64,000 nucleotides of DNA from Polaromonas sp. YR568 (GCF_900116715.1 NZ_FPBM01000002.1:598589-662588); one strand, 5' to 3'. Counted from the stretch's first letter, positions 28,090-39,002 are shown. The notes: generated by a model from the sequence alone, not told the origin. A program made the numbers and translations.

Positions 28090-29085
28090 ATGTTTGCCAA
28101 GCTGAAATCCACTGCCGCCCTGCTTTGCAGCGCCCTGCTCGCCGTGCACGGCGCCGCGCCGGCGCAGCCCATGGCTCCGGTCGGCGGCTTCCCGAACCAG
28201 GCCATCAAGTTTGTTTCACCCTTCCCGGCCGGCGGCGGCAATGACGCCACCACACGCTTCGTGACCAGCCGCCTGCCCGACATCACCGGCCAGAGCGCCG
28301 TGGTCGACAACCGCGGCGGCGCCGGCGGCAACATAGGCGCCAAGGCGGTGGCCGACGCCAAACCCGACGGCTACACCGTGCTGACGGGCCAGGTGTCGCT
28401 GATGGCGGTCAACCCGACGCTGTACACCTCACCCGGCTTTGATCCGCTGAAGAACTTCCTGCCCATCACGCAGATCAACGCAGCGCCGCTGGTCCTGGTC
28501 GTGGCCAGCGGCTCGCCCTTTAAAAACTTTGCCGACCTGGCCGCGCAAACCAAAGCCCCCGGCAGCCGGGTCACCTATGCCACGCCTGGCAATGGAACAC
28601 TCTCGCATCTCGTCGGCGTCGTGCTGGAAAAAGACAGCGCCATCGGCATGACCCACGTGCCCTACAAAGGCGCGGCGCCAGCCATCACCGACTTGCTGGG
28701 CGGCCAGGTAGACGTGCTCATCACCTCCACCGCCTCGGTAGCCAGCTTCATCCAGCAAGGCAAGATGCGCGCGCTGGCCGTCACCAGCCCGCGCCGCATC
28801 GGCGTGTTCACCAAGGTCCCGACGCTGGAAGAGCTCGGCTACCGCAACACCACCTTTGAAGACTGGTACGGGTTCTTCGCGCCGGCCGGCACGCCCCCTG
28901 ATCGCGTGGCTTATCTGCACGCCAGCATCGTGCGCTCCCTCAAGTCACCGGAAGTCAGCAAGCTGATCACCGAGGGCGGCAGTGAAGTGGTGGGTAATAC
29001 GCCGGCGGCCTTTGCCGCACAGCTCAAGGAAGACATCGCACGCTGGTCTCGCGTCGTCAAGCTATCGGGCGCCAAGCTAGACTGA
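28090..29085 (+). CDS. Bug/TctC family binding protein of the sulfur-compound operon
   Basis: A 331-residue periplasmic binding protein with a Sec signal peptide (LLCSALLAVHGAAPAQ). Bug-family motifs are NQAIKFVSPFPAGGGNDATT, VDNRGGAGGNIGAKAVADAK and PDGYTVLTG. ATG at 28090 follows AGGAG. It sits between the rhodanese and C-S lyase genes with short gaps, so it probably recognises this operon's substrate or a related anion. No tctA/tctB genes are adjacent. Confidence 0.9.
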   Translation: MFAKLKSTAALLCSALLAVHGAAPAQPMAPVGGFPNQAIKFVSPFPAGGGNDATTRFVTSRLPDITGQSAVVDNRGGAGGNIGAKAVADAKPDGYTVLTGQVSLMAVNPTLYTSPGFDPLKNFLPITQINAAPLVLVVASGSPFKNFADLAAQTKAPGSRVTYATPGNGTLSHLVGVVLEKDSAIGMTHVPYKGAAPAITDLLGGQVDVLITSTASVASFIQQGKMRALAVTSPRRIGVFTKVPTLEELGYRNTTFEDWYGFFAPAGTPPDRVAYLHASIVRSLKSPEVSKLITEGGSEVVGNTPAAFAAQLKEDIARWSRVVKLSGAKLD

Positions 29086-29112
29086 GCCGTTATTCATCAA
29101 GGCGCCACCGAC

Positions 29113-30321
29113 ATGAACAAAAAAAAACCACCGGCCACCTCACCGTCCAGCCAGTCGCCCCTGACCCGCCTGGTGCACGCAGGCAAGCACCCGGCCTATG
29201 AAGGTGGCCGGCCGGTCAACCCGCCGGTGGTGCGCGCCAGCACCGTGCTGTTCGACGACACGGCGCACCAGCGCGAGATGCGCCTGCGCCGCGGCGAAGA
29301 GCGTGTGTTCACCTATGGGGCGCGCGGCAACCCGACCAACTACGCGCTGGAAGACCTGGTCAGCGAACTTGAAGGCGCCTATCGGACGCGACTGTTCCCC
29401 ACCGGCCTGGCGGCCATCGCAATGGCGCTGCTGTCCTACCTCAAGCCCGGCGACCATGTGCTGATGTCGGACAGCGTTTACGAACCTGCGCGCAAGCTGG
29501 TGGATGCCTTTCTCACGCCCTACAACATCCGCTGCACTTTTTTTGCAGCCGATGGCAGCGACGTGGAAGAAAAAATCGAGGCCGGCACGCGCATGATCTA
29601 CACCGAATGCCCGGGCTCGCTGGTGTATGAAATGTGCGACCTGCCACGCCTGGCTGCCATCGCCCATGCACGGGGCGCGCTGCTGGTGGCCGACAACACC
29701 TGGGGCTCAGGCTCCCAGTACCGGCCGCTGGCGCTGGGCGCCGACGTGTCGGTGATGGCCGCCACCAAATACCTGTCGGGTCACTCCGACGTGATGATGG
29801 GCACCGTGGCCACCACGCGGGATGCCTGGCAGGCGCTGAACGAACGCTGCGACGCTTTCGGCATGACGGTGAGCCCCGACGACGCTTACCTGGTGCTGCG
29901 CGGCGCACGCAGCATGGCCGCGCGTCTGGCCTTGCACGAAAGCCATGCCCTGAAAGTCGCGGCCTGGCTGCAGGCGCGCAGTGAGGTGGCGACCGTGTTC
30001 TGCCCGGCCCTGCCGGAGCATCCGGGCCATGCCATCTGGCAGCGCGACTGCACGGGCACCAACGGCCTGCTGTCCTTCGAGTTGCAACGCACTTTCGACC
30101 AGGCCGCCGCCGAAAGACTGATCGACGGCCTGCGCTTGTTCGGCCTGGGTGCGTCGTGGGGTGGCTACGAAAGCCTGGTCACGCTGGCCAATCTCAGCAA
30201 TGCCCGCAGTGTGACCGACTGGTCCGGCCGCGGCCAGATCATCCGCCTGCACATCGGGCTCGAAGACCCGGCCGACCTGCTGAACGATCTGCAGCAGGGC
30301 TTCGCCGCGCTGGAAGCCTGA
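29113..30321 (+). CDS. metC: Cystathionine beta-lyase-like PLP enzyme (C-S lyase)
   Basis: A 402-residue member of the Cys/Met-metabolism PLP family, closest by eye to MetC-type cystathionine beta-lyases. Landmarks are VHAGKHPAYEGGRPVNPPVV and FTYGARGNPTNYALEDLVSE. The PLP lysine is K219 in VSVMAATKYLSGHSDVMMG, and the substrate/PLP motif is ADNTWGSGSQYRPLALGADV. Such enzymes cleave C-S bonds of cystathionine or cysteine conjugates to give a thiol or sulfide, pyruvate and ammonia. With a thiol dioxygenase and rhodanese next door, a catabolic role in cysteine-type degradation fits better than methionine synthesis. That is inference. Confidence 0.87.
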   Translation: MNKKKPPATSPSSQSPLTRLVHAGKHPAYEGGRPVNPPVVRASTVLFDDTAHQREMRLRRGEERVFTYGARGNPTNYALEDLVSELEGAYRTRLFPTGLAAIAMALLSYLKPGDHVLMSDSVYEPARKLVDAFLTPYNIRCTFFAADGSDVEEKIEAGTRMIYTECPGSLVYEMCDLPRLAAIAHARGALLVADNTWGSGSQYRPLALGADVSVMAATKYLSGHSDVMMGTVATTRDAWQALNERCDAFGMTVSPDDAYLVLRGARSMAARLALHESHALKVAAWLQARSEVATVFCPALPEHPGHAIWQRDCTGTNGLLSFELQRTFDQAAAERLIDGLRLFGLGASWGGYESLVTLANLSNARSVTDWSGRGQIIRLHIGLEDPADLLNDLQQGFAALEA

Positions 30322-30404
30322 CCACCGGGGCCCTTGAGCCCCTGCCTTCGCCTTTCTCCCTTCACCTTTCTTTCTTGGCCTTTCCCCACGAGGTTTGCAC
30401 GACC

Positions 30405-31421
30405 ATGCCCGGCTCTGCGCGTCCCTGGCTTCTCCATTCCCGCAGCCTCTGGCCCGGCGTGGCGTTGCCGCTGCTCATCATGCTGGCCGCCACCTTTGTG
30501 TCCGAGCACTACGGCGGCCCGCAGCTGCTGTATGCCCTGCTGTTCGGCCTGGCCTTTCACTTTCTCCACCAGGACGAACGCTGCCGGCCCGGCATCGAGT
30601 TCTGCGCCAAAACCCTGCTGCGCATAGGCGTGGCCCTGCTGGGCGCGCGCATCACGCTCTCGCAGATCGGGCAGTTGGGCGTCGGGCCGCTGGCCACCGC
30701 TGTGCTGGGTATTGCCAGCACGATTGCCCTGGGCGCGTGGCTGGCGCGGCGCTTTGGCTTGAAGGCCGATTTCGGCCTGCTTTGCGGCGCGGCCGTTTCC
30801 ATTTGCGGTGCCTCCGCAGCGCTGGCCGTGGCGGCAGTCATGCCCAAAAGCGAGGAGAACGAGCGCTACACGCTGCTCACCGTTGTCGGCGTCACCGGCC
30901 TCTCGACATTGGCGATGGTGGTGTTTCCGCTGCTGGCAAAAGGTTGGCGGCTGGACGACACCGGCGCCGGCATCTTCCTGGGCGGCACCATCCACGACGT
31001 GGCGCAGGTCGTGGGCGCGGGCCTGATGATGTCGCACGAAACCGGCGACATCGCGGTGATCGTCAAACTCTTTCGCGTGACACTGCTGGTGCCGGTAGTG
31101 GCCGCGCTGGCCTGGTACTGGCGGCGCAACAGCAGCAGCGGCCACGGCGATGCCGTAAAGCGGGCGCCGCTGCTGCCCTTTTTTCTGCTGGGTTTTATGG
31201 CGCTGGTGCTGGCCAACAGCCTGGGCGTGGTGACGCCGCGGCTTAACGACGCGCTGAGCCAGATGTCGCGCGCATGTCTTGTGATCGCCATTTCGGCGCT
31301 GGGCATCAAGACCTCGCTTGAAGCGCTGGTCAAACTCGGCTGGCGGCCTATGGTCCTGATGGTGGTGGAGACGCTGTGGCTGGTCGCCGTCTTCGTGGTT
31401 TACCTCTGCGCCTTCCGCTAG
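30405..31421 (+). CDS. YeiH/UPF0324 family membrane protein (putative sulfate/sulfite exporter)
   Basis: A 338-residue membrane protein with about ten hydrophobic segments, of the YeiH/TIGR00698 family. Motifs are FCAKTLLRIGVALLGARITL, CGAAVSICGASAALAVAAVM and LGGTIHDVAQVVGAGLM. The family is annotated as putative sulfate exporters and is often found next to genes that release sulfite or sulfate from organic sulfur compounds. Here it is the last gene of the sulfur-compound set, which fits export of the inorganic end product. ATG at 30405 gives the family's usual N-terminus; the 83-base gap after metC shows nothing else. Confidence 0.85.
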   Translation: MPGSARPWLLHSRSLWPGVALPLLIMLAATFVSEHYGGPQLLYALLFGLAFHFLHQDERCRPGIEFCAKTLLRIGVALLGARITLSQIGQLGVGPLATAVLGIASTIALGAWLARRFGLKADFGLLCGAAVSICGASAALAVAAVMPKSEENERYTLLTVVGVTGLSTLAMVVFPLLAKGWRLDDTGAGIFLGGTIHDVAQVVGAGLMMSHETGDIAVIVKLFRVTLLVPVVAALAWYWRRNSSSGHGDAVKRAPLLPFFLLGFMALVLANSLGVVTPRLNDALSQMSRACLVIAISALGIKTSLEALVKLGWRPMVLMVVETLWLVAVFVVYLCAFR

Positions 31422-31428
31422 AAGGCTT

Positions 31429-32407
31429 CTAGGCCAACAGGCAGGCGGCTTCCGTCTGCTCGTCGAGTCGGCGAAGCTCAGGCACCTCTTCGGCACAGCG
31501 CGCGACTGCCACCGGGCAGCGCGTGCGGAACACGCACCCTGAGGGTGGAGACAAGGGTGACGGCAAATCGCCTTGCAACAGCTGGATCACCTTCTTGCGC
31601 TCCAGCACCGGGTCTGGAATCGGGATGGCCGAGAGCAGCGCCTGCGTGTAGGGGTGGCGCGGCGCCGCATACAGCGCTTTCTTTTTTGCCACTTCCATTT
31701 CATGCCCGAGGTACATCACCAGAATGCGGTCGCTGATGTGTTTGACGACGGCCAGGTCGTGCGCGATAAAGATCAGCGCCAGGCCCATGGATTTTTGCAG
31801 GGCCTTGAGCAGGTTGATGATCTGCGCCTGGATGGAGACATCGAGCGCCGACACCGGCTCGTCGCAAATGATGAGCTTGGGCTCCAGGATCAGCGCCCGC
31901 GCAATGCCGATGCGCTGGCACTGGCCGCCGGAGAACTCATGCGGGTAGCGGTTGATCTGCTGCGGCATCAGGCCGACGCGGCCCATCATGGTCTTGACTC
32001 GCTGCATCACCTCGGCTTCGCCCATGCCCGGGCGGTGCGTGCGCAAAGGCTCGGCAATGATTTGCGCAATGGTCATGCGCGGGTCCAGCGAGGCCAGCGG
32101 GTCCTGGAAGATCATCTGGATGTCTGCCCGGGCGCCCTGCCAGGCCTGAGAGGAAGCGGACGTCATCTCCTGCCCCATCCAGACAATGCTGCCGTCAGTG
32201 GCGGGGATCAGGTTCAGCACGGCACGCGCCAGGGTCGATTTGCCGCAACCGGACTCGCCCACCACACCCAGCGTTTCGCCCGCATGGATGTCGAACGAAA
32301 TGCCGTCGACAGCCTTCAGGGTTCTGACCGCCGACCAGGGCCAGGCACCGGTCTTGATCCTGAAATGCACCTTCAGGTCACGCACCGACAAAATGGGCTG
32401 GGTGACC

Positions 32408-32415
<8 letters not shown>
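31429..32415 (-). CDS. oppF: Oligopeptide ABC transporter ATP-binding protein OppF
   Basis: A 328-residue ATPase. Walker A is GVVGESGCGKST near residue 52, the ABC signature FSGGQCQR, Walker B LIICDEPVSALD and the switch histidine IAHDLAVV. The C-terminal oligopeptide-transporter domain holds four cysteines (SGCVFRTRCPVAVARC and ACLLA). It overlaps oppD by 8 bases and is the last gene of the operon. The stop codons of oppF and the convergent yeiH-type gene are separated by 7 bases. Confidence 0.93.
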
Positions 32416-33412
<997 letters not shown>

Positions 33413-33436
33413 GATGAAACTTGTGCCTTCATGCGA

Positions 33437-34366
33437 TCAGCGTTCTTTGGGGTCCAGCGCATCGCGCAGGCCATCCCCGATGTAGTTAAAACAGTAGAGC
33501 GTCAGCGACAGCAGGCCGGCCGGAAAGAGCAGCATCCACGACGAAACCTCCATGACCGAGGCGCCGTCATGAATCAGCACGCCCCAGCTCGTCATCGGCT
33601 CCTGGATGCCCAGGCCCAGAAAAGACAGCACCGACTCCACCAGAATCACGGCCGGCACGGTGACCGTGGTGTAGATCACCACAATGCCCAGAAGATTGGG
33701 AACGATGTGCTGGAAGATGATGCGCCGCGTCGGCACGCCCAGGGCCCGCGCCGCTTCAATGAATTCCTTGGATCGCAGCGAAAGCGTCTGACCGCGCACC
33801 ACACGCGCCATGTCCATCCAGGAGAACACCGTGATGGTGATCACCACCAGGTAAAAGGCACGCCCGAGAATGGTCACCATCAGGATGGCGATCAAGAGGT
33901 AAGGCACGGCATACATCATGTCGACGACGCGCATCATGAAGGCGTCCACCCGGCCGCCAAGGAAACCCGCCGTCGCACCCCAGACGATACCCAGCGTGAC
34001 GGCCGACAGCGTGGCCAGAAAACCCACCAGCAGCGACACACGCCCGCCGACCAGGCTGCGCACCAGCAGGTCGCGGCCTGATTCGTCAGTACCGAAAAAA
34101 TGCGCGTTCTTGAGTGTGGGCGGCAAACTCATGGCGTCCCAATCGGCGGCATCGAAGGCGTGAGGCAGCAGCCAGGGCCCGGCGATGCAGCACAGCGTGA
34201 TGAAAGCCAGCAGGCCCAGGCTGAACACTGCCGCCTTGTTGCGCAAAAAGCGCCCGCGCGCATCGGCCCAGGGGCTGCGGCCCGCAATGTCGGCCGGCGC
34301 CGCATGCAGCGCCTGGCCCAGCACCGCAGCCAGGCGGTCTTGTTTGTCTTTGTTCCTGAACAGCAT
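33437..34366 (-). CDS. oppC: Oligopeptide ABC transporter permease OppC
   Basis: A 309-residue inner-membrane permease with an N-terminal cytoplasmic leader and six membrane segments. The EAA coupling loop is EFIEAARALGVPTRRIIFQH, preceded by MDMARVVRGQTLSLRSK. The FFGTDESGRDLLVRSLVGGR region near residue 90 is typical of OppC/DppC. It is 12 bases downstream of oppB. Confidence 0.93.
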   Translation of the reverse strand: MLFRNKDKQDRLAAVLGQALHAAPADIAGRSPWADARGRFLRNKAAVFSLGLLAFITLCCIAGPWLLPHAFDAADWDAMSLPPTLKNAHFFGTDESGRDLLVRSLVGGRVSLLVGFLATLSAVTLGIVWGATAGFLGGRVDAFMMRVVDMMYAVPYLLIAILMVTILGRAFYLVVITITVFSWMDMARVVRGQTLSLRSKEFIEAARALGVPTRRIIFQHIVPNLLGIVVIYTTVTVPAVILVESVLSFLGLGIQEPMTSWGVLIHDGASVMEVSSWMLLFPAGLLSLTLYCFNYIGDGLRDALDPKER

Positions 34367-34378
34367 GGGGCTGGCGCT

Positions 34379-35299
34379 TCAATACCGGATCTTGGGGTCA
34401 AGCAAGGCGTAGGCCAGATCGACCAGCAGGTTCAGCGTCACGGCGATCACGGTCACCAGCACAACGAGGCCCAGCACCAGGGTGTAGTCGCGGTTGGCAG
34501 CGCCGTTGACGATCAGCTTGCCGATACCCGGCAGCGAGAACACCGACTCGGTCACGATCGCCGAGGTGATGGATGAAATCGCCAGCGGGCCCATGACAGA
34601 CACCACCGGCAGCAGCGCGGGCTTGAAGGCATGGCGCAGGATGACGGTGCGCATGGGCAGGCCCTTGGCGCGCGCGGTGCGGATGAAGTTGCTGTGCAGC
34701 ACCTCAATCAGGCTGCCGCGCATGACGCGGCCTATGGTGGCCACGTTGATAAAAATCAGCAGCAGCATGGGCAGGACCATGAAGCGCGGCGAAAAATCAT
34801 CCCAGCCGCCTGCCGGCGCCACTTTGAGCCAGACGGCGAAGACAAGAATCAGCACCGGGCCGATCACAAACGACGGAAACACATGCCCGGCATTGCCGAG
34901 CAGCATCACCAGATAGTCGACCACGCTGTTCTGGCGCAAGGCGGCCACGGTGCCGAGGAACACGCCGGCAAACAATGAGATAACAATCGCACCCCCGCCT
35001 ATGGCGGCAGACACCGGCAGCGCCTTGGCTACCAGCTCATTGACCGACCAGTCGGCATAACGGAAGGAAGCGCCCAGGTCGCCGTGCAGCAGGCTGTTAA
35101 GGTAATACAGGTACTGCTGCCACAGCGGCAAATCGAGGTGGTACTTGGCCTGCAGGTTGGCCAGCACCGCGGCAGACACCTTGCGTTCATCGTCAAACGG
35201 GCCGCCCGGCGTGCCGTGCAGCAGGAGGTAGCAGACGGTGACGACGGCCAGCAAGGTCGGAAGCGTCGCCAGGATGCGCCTGAAGGTGTAGGACCACAT
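34379..35299 (-). CDS. oppB: Oligopeptide ABC transporter permease OppB
   Basis: A 306-residue permease with six membrane segments. It has the N-terminal RRILATLPTLLAVVTVCYLL, the EAA loop NFIRTARAKGLPMRTVILRH, and the C-terminal LVDLAYALLDPKIRY typical of OppB/DppB. It forms the transmembrane pore with OppC. A 161-base gap separates it from oppA; I see no terminator there strong enough to split the operon. Confidence 0.93.
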   Translation of the reverse strand: MWSYTFRRILATLPTLLAVVTVCYLLLHGTPGGPFDDERKVSAAVLANLQAKYHLDLPLWQQYLYYLNSLLHGDLGASFRYADWSVNELVAKALPVSAAIGGGAIVISLFAGVFLGTVAALRQNSVVDYLVMLLGNAGHVFPSFVIGPVLILVFAVWLKVAPAGGWDDFSPRFMVLPMLLLIFINVATIGRVMRGSLIEVLHSNFIRTARAKGLPMRTVILRHAFKPALLPVVSVMGPLAISSITSAIVTESVFSLPGIGKLIVNGAANRDYTLVLGLVVLVTVIAVTLNLLVDLAYALLDPKIRY

Positions 35300-35460
35300 G
35301 AGGGATATCTCCGGGCTATGTCAGTGTGAGCGCATAAACGCATGGGCCGGATACAGCTTAGCCCTGAACGGCCGGCATGGCATCAGAAAAATGTCGGAAT
35401 GCGGTGAAAAAGAAGAGAAGGCCGCAGGCAGGCACGCAACGGCGCCTGCCCGGGCGGACA

Positions 35461-37074
35461 TCAATGCTTGATGATGTACAGGTCCTTGCCGCGGTAGCGG
35501 TCCAGCGCGTTGGTCGTCGAATAACCGCCCACGTAAGGCTTGACCAGGCGAGGCACGGTGTATTGCAGCAGCGGGATGATGGGATAGTCTTCCATGATCA
35601 TCTTTGCGGCCTGCGTCAGCAGTGTCTTGCGCTTGGCCGGGTCCATCGACTGGTTGCCTTCGTCGATCAGCGCGGAGGCTTTGCGGTTGCAGCTGTTGTG
35701 GTAGTTCTGGTCTGAATCGCACTGCACCAAAGTCAGCCAGGTGGTGGCGTCGTTGTAATCGGCGATCCAGCCGTTGCGGGCGATCTGGTAGTCCTTGTCG
35801 GTGCGCTTCTTGATCAGCACCTTGAACTCCATCGCTTCGAGCTCAACGTCCAGGCCCAGCTTGGTCTTCCACTCGGAGGCCGCGAAGATGGCCATTTTCT
35901 TGTGATAGTCGCTGGTGTTGTAGGAGAACTTGAGCTTGGTGCCGGCTGGCAGATTGGCTTCCTTCAGCAGCTTTTTGGCTTCGGCGATTCGCTTGTCGGC
36001 GGGCCACTTGGCCCAGTCGTAAGACGTAACGTCGGCGCCCGAGGTGCCTTTGACGATCACACCGTAAGCAGGTGTCTGGCCATCGGCCGTCACGCGCTGC
36101 GCGAGGATGTCGCGGTCCAGCGCCATCGACAGCGCCTTGCGAACACGGATGTCTTTGAGCGCCGGGTCCGCACTATTGAGCGAGTAGTAGCGCAAGCCCA
36201 GCATGTCGGTGTTGCGGATTTCCTTCGGGTACTGTGCCTTGTACTTGTCGAAGGTGCCGGGCGGCAACTGGTAGACCCAGTCGTTCTCGCCGGATTCATA
36301 GAGCTTGACGTCGGCATTGCCGTCTTCAACCGAGAGGTAGGTCAGCTTGGTGAGCTGGACGTTCTTCGCGTCCCAGTAGGCCGGGTTCTTGACCAGGATG
36401 ATCTTGCTGTTGACCTGCCAGTCTTTCAGGGAGAAGGCGCCGTTGTTCACCATGTTGGCGGGGCGGGTCCAGTCCTTGCCGAATTTTTCAATGGTGGCTT
36501 TGTGCAGGGGAGCCAGCTGCGGATTGGAAACAACTTCGGGCAGGAAGCCGACCGGGAAAGGCGTCTTGATTTCGAGGGTGTAAGCGTCCACGGCCTTCAC
36601 GCCGAGTTCGGTGACGGGTTTCTTGCCTTCAATGATCTCTTTGGCATTGAGCAGGAAGACGCCGTAGGTGGAGGCGTATTTCGAGGCGGTCGCCGGGTCG
36701 ACGAAACGGCGCATGCTGTAGATGAAGTCTTCGGCGGTGACTGCGTCGCCGTTGGACCACTTGGCGTTCTTGCGCAGCTTGAAGACCCAGGTCAGCGGGT
36801 CCATCTGCTTCCAGCTTTCGGCTACTCCGGGGACGATTTTGCCGTTCTGGTCGGCGGCGGCCAGGCCTTCAAACATGTCGCGGATGACGTTGTTGGCCGG
36901 CACGCCGGTCGCCAGCGCGGCGTCCAGGGTTTCAGGCTCGGAGCCGTTGTTGCGAACCAGTTCCTGCGTTTCATGCAGTTTCACGCCCGCGGGCACGGTG
37001 GCCGCGGCAACCATGCCGGCCGAGGCCAGCAGCATGGCGCCTGTCAGCGCCTTCATCGTCCAGTTTGAGCTCAT
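35461..37074 (-). CDS. oppA: Oligopeptide-binding periplasmic protein OppA
   Basis: A 537-residue solute-binding protein of SBP family 5 and the first gene of the opp operon. A signal peptide (MKALTGAMLLASAGMVAAA) precedes the conserved TQELVRNNGSEPETLDAALA. WSNGDAVTAEDFIYSMRRFV and the C-terminal PRLVKPYVGGYSTTNALDRY are OppA-like. The start at 37074 (MSSNWTMKAL) is preferred; ATG at 37056 would also give a full signal peptide. Confidence 0.93.
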   Translation of the reverse strand: MSSNWTMKALTGAMLLASAGMVAAATVPAGVKLHETQELVRNNGSEPETLDAALATGVPANNVIRDMFEGLAAADQNGKIVPGVAESWKQMDPLTWVFKLRKNAKWSNGDAVTAEDFIYSMRRFVDPATASKYASTYGVFLLNAKEIIEGKKPVTELGVKAVDAYTLEIKTPFPVGFLPEVVSNPQLAPLHKATIEKFGKDWTRPANMVNNGAFSLKDWQVNSKIILVKNPAYWDAKNVQLTKLTYLSVEDGNADVKLYESGENDWVYQLPPGTFDKYKAQYPKEIRNTDMLGLRYYSLNSADPALKDIRVRKALSMALDRDILAQRVTADGQTPAYGVIVKGTSGADVTSYDWAKWPADKRIAEAKKLLKEANLPAGTKLKFSYNTSDYHKKMAIFAASEWKTKLGLDVELEAMEFKVLIKKRTDKDYQIARNGWIADYNDATTWLTLVQCDSDQNYHNSCNRKASALIDEGNQSMDPAKRKTLLTQAAKMIMEDYPIIPLLQYTVPRLVKPYVGGYSTTNALDRYRGKDLYIIKH

Positions 37075-37505
37075 GCTTGTTGCACTCCCGAATAGAAAAT
37101 TGGCGGGCTTGTGGCCCGCCATGGTTGATGGAACGCTTCGCCTCCATGAGAGAGTCCACGTTTGCCTGTCAGTCGGCAGCGAATATACCGCCGCGCCCAG
37201 CGCGGCCCCGTAGGGAGTAACCCTTCAGCAATTAGCGTGCCTTCGCGAGGCCCGCAGGGAGGATGATGGCAGCTGGATACATCAGGAACACTTGCTCACA
37301 ACTGAAGGGCTGGGGAAGCCGGTAGTTGGTCCTGGAGCGATCCCGACGCAGGCCGTTCGTCTTGCCGGCTGGGGAATGGATAAAAAAATAGCCGCCGGCC
37401 CAATCGACATGGGCGCAGGCAGCTATTAATTTAGTAGCGGAGGAGTTTACGCCTCTGGGCACCTTCTGCACCGCCGGATGCAGAAGGGACTGGTCATACA
37501 CCCGC
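37075..37505. other. Intergenic region upstream of oppA with a dispersed repeat
   Basis: This 431-base stretch carries the presumed oppA promoter region and a dispersed repeat whose core GCTATTAATTTAGTAGC lies at 37422-37438. A small GC-rich inverted repeat (CCGCG/CGCGG) occurs near 37190-37205. An 89-codon frame covers 37232-37501, but it runs across the repeat and has no family resemblance, so I do not call it a gene. I see no clear terminator for either side. Confidence 0.6.
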
Positions 37506-39002
37506 TCAGCGGCTGAGCTGGGTATCAGCCTTGAGCGTCAAGCCTTCTTCAGGCGGCTCTTTCCAGCCGCCGCCCAGTGTCTTATACAGCGTGACCTGGC
37601 TTTGCAGCTGGGCCAGGCGGGTTTGCACCACGGCCTGGCGCGCGGCGAACAGCGAGCGCTGCGCATCGAGCTGGTCCAGGTAGCTGGCAACGCCGTTCTG
37701 GTAACGCAAGTCGGCCAGCTTGAAGCGCGTGGCTTCGGCATTGGCCTGGGCCTGCTGGGCGCGCAACTGCTCGCCCAAGGTGGCGCGGCCTGCCAGTGCG
37801 TCGGACACTTCGCGGAACGCCGTCTGGATGGTTTTTTCGTACTGCGCCACGGCGATGTCGCGCCCGGCGTTGGCGGAATCCAGCCCTGCGCGGTTGCGGC
37901 CGGCGTCAAAGATCGGCAGGATCAGTTGCGGCGCCAGCGTCCAGCCATATGAGCCGCTCTTGAAGAGGCCTGACAGGTGCGAGCTGGCGCTGCCGGCGGA
38001 TGCCGTCAGCGAGATGCGCGGGAAGAACGCTGCGCGCGCAGCTCCGATGTCCGCATTGGCCGACAACAGCTGCTGCTCGGCCTGGCGGATGTCAGGGCGG
38101 CGGGTCAGCAAATCAGACGGCAGGCCTGCCGGCACATCAACCATCATGGGCGCATCGGCCAGGCCCTTGCCGGCCGGCAAGGCGACAGCCAGGTCACCCG
38201 TGAGCGGCTGGCCCAACAGCAGGGTCAGCGCGTTCTGGTCCAGTGCACGCTGGCGCACTTGCTGGGCCAGGGAAGCACGGGCAGCTTCGGTCAGCGACTC
38301 GGCCTGGCGGAAGTCCAGCTCGGACGACACGCCGTTGTCAAAGCGCAGCTTGCTCAGCTTGAAAGACTCTTCGCGCGTGACCAGGGTTTGCTGCGTGATG
38401 GCCAGCAGCTCTTCATCAGCCAGCAGGCTGAGGTAGGTGTTGGCCACGGCGGCGATCAGGCTGATCTGCGTGGTCTTGCGCCCTTCTTCCGTCGCCAGGT
38501 ACTGCGCCAGCGCCGCCTCTTTCAGGCTGGAGACCCGGCCGAAAAAGTCGAGCTCATACGAGGTCATCAACAGGCCGCCGGTGTAGGCGCTGGTGATGCT
38601 GCCATTGCCGTTGGAGTTCGGCTGGCGGGAACCAGTGATGCCGGCATTGATCGTCGGGAACTGGTCGGCACGGCGGATCTGGAACTGCGCGCGCGCCTGC
38701 TCGATATTGAGCACCGCGATACGCAGGTCACGGTTGTTGCGCAAGGCGGCGTCGATCAGCAGGCGCAGCTTGGGGTCGCTGAAGAAAGCCTGCCATTCGA
38801 TGTCGGCTGCGGCAGGCGCCGAAGCCGCTGCCGGTGCGGTGGCGGCCGGCGCCTGGGCCGACCCAGCCACCCAGGTGGACGTAACGGGCCAGTCGGCAGC
38901 CACAGGCGCCGCCGGACGTTCGTACTTCGGGATCATCGAGCAGCCGGCCAGCATCGCTGCCGCGCCCAGCGTCAGAAGTTGTGGGAGCCTTGTTTTAGTC
39001 AT
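37506..39002 (-). CDS. oprM: Outer-membrane efflux factor (OprM/NodT-type lipoprotein)
   Basis: A 498-residue TolC-like outer-membrane channel of the RND pump. The signal peptide ends in the lipobox LAGC (C21), followed by SMIPKYERPAAPVA. Two outer-membrane-efflux repeats are visible, with YELDFFGRVSSLKEAALAQY and RRPDIRQAEQQLLSANADIG. The start overlaps the end of the pump gene by 8 bases, so the three efflux genes are translated as one operon. Confidence 0.92.
   Translation of the reverse strand: MTKTRLPQLLTLGAAAMLAGCSMIPKYERPAAPVAADWPVTSTWVAGSAQAPAATAPAAASAPAAADIEWQAFFSDPKLRLLIDAALRNNRDLRIAVLNIEQARAQFQIRRADQFPTINAGITGSRQPNSNGNGSITSAYTGGLLMTSYELDFFGRVSSLKEAALAQYLATEEGRKTTQISLIAAVANTYLSLLADEELLAITQQTLVTREESFKLSKLRFDNGVSSELDFRQAESLTEAARASLAQQVRQRALDQNALTLLLGQPLTGDLAVALPAGKGLADAPMMVDVPAGLPSDLLTRRPDIRQAEQQLLSANADIGAARAAFFPRISLTASAGSASSHLSGLFKSGSYGWTLAPQLILPIFDAGRNRAGLDSANAGRDIAVAQYEKTIQTAFREVSDALAGRATLGEQLRAQQAQANAEATRFKLADLRYQNGVASYLDQLDAQRSLFAARQAVVQTRLAQLQSQVTLYKTLGGGWKEPPEEGLTLKADTQLSR

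Noticed and set aside
31417..31434. Palindrome CTAGAAG-G-CTTCTAG between the exporter gene and oppF
   Set aside because: It has no loop room and no T run, so it is not a convincing terminator; it may be chance at the two stop codons.
37232..37501. An 89-codon minus-strand frame upstream of oppA
   Set aside because: It crosses a dispersed repeat, has no recognisable motif and no good ribosome-binding site.
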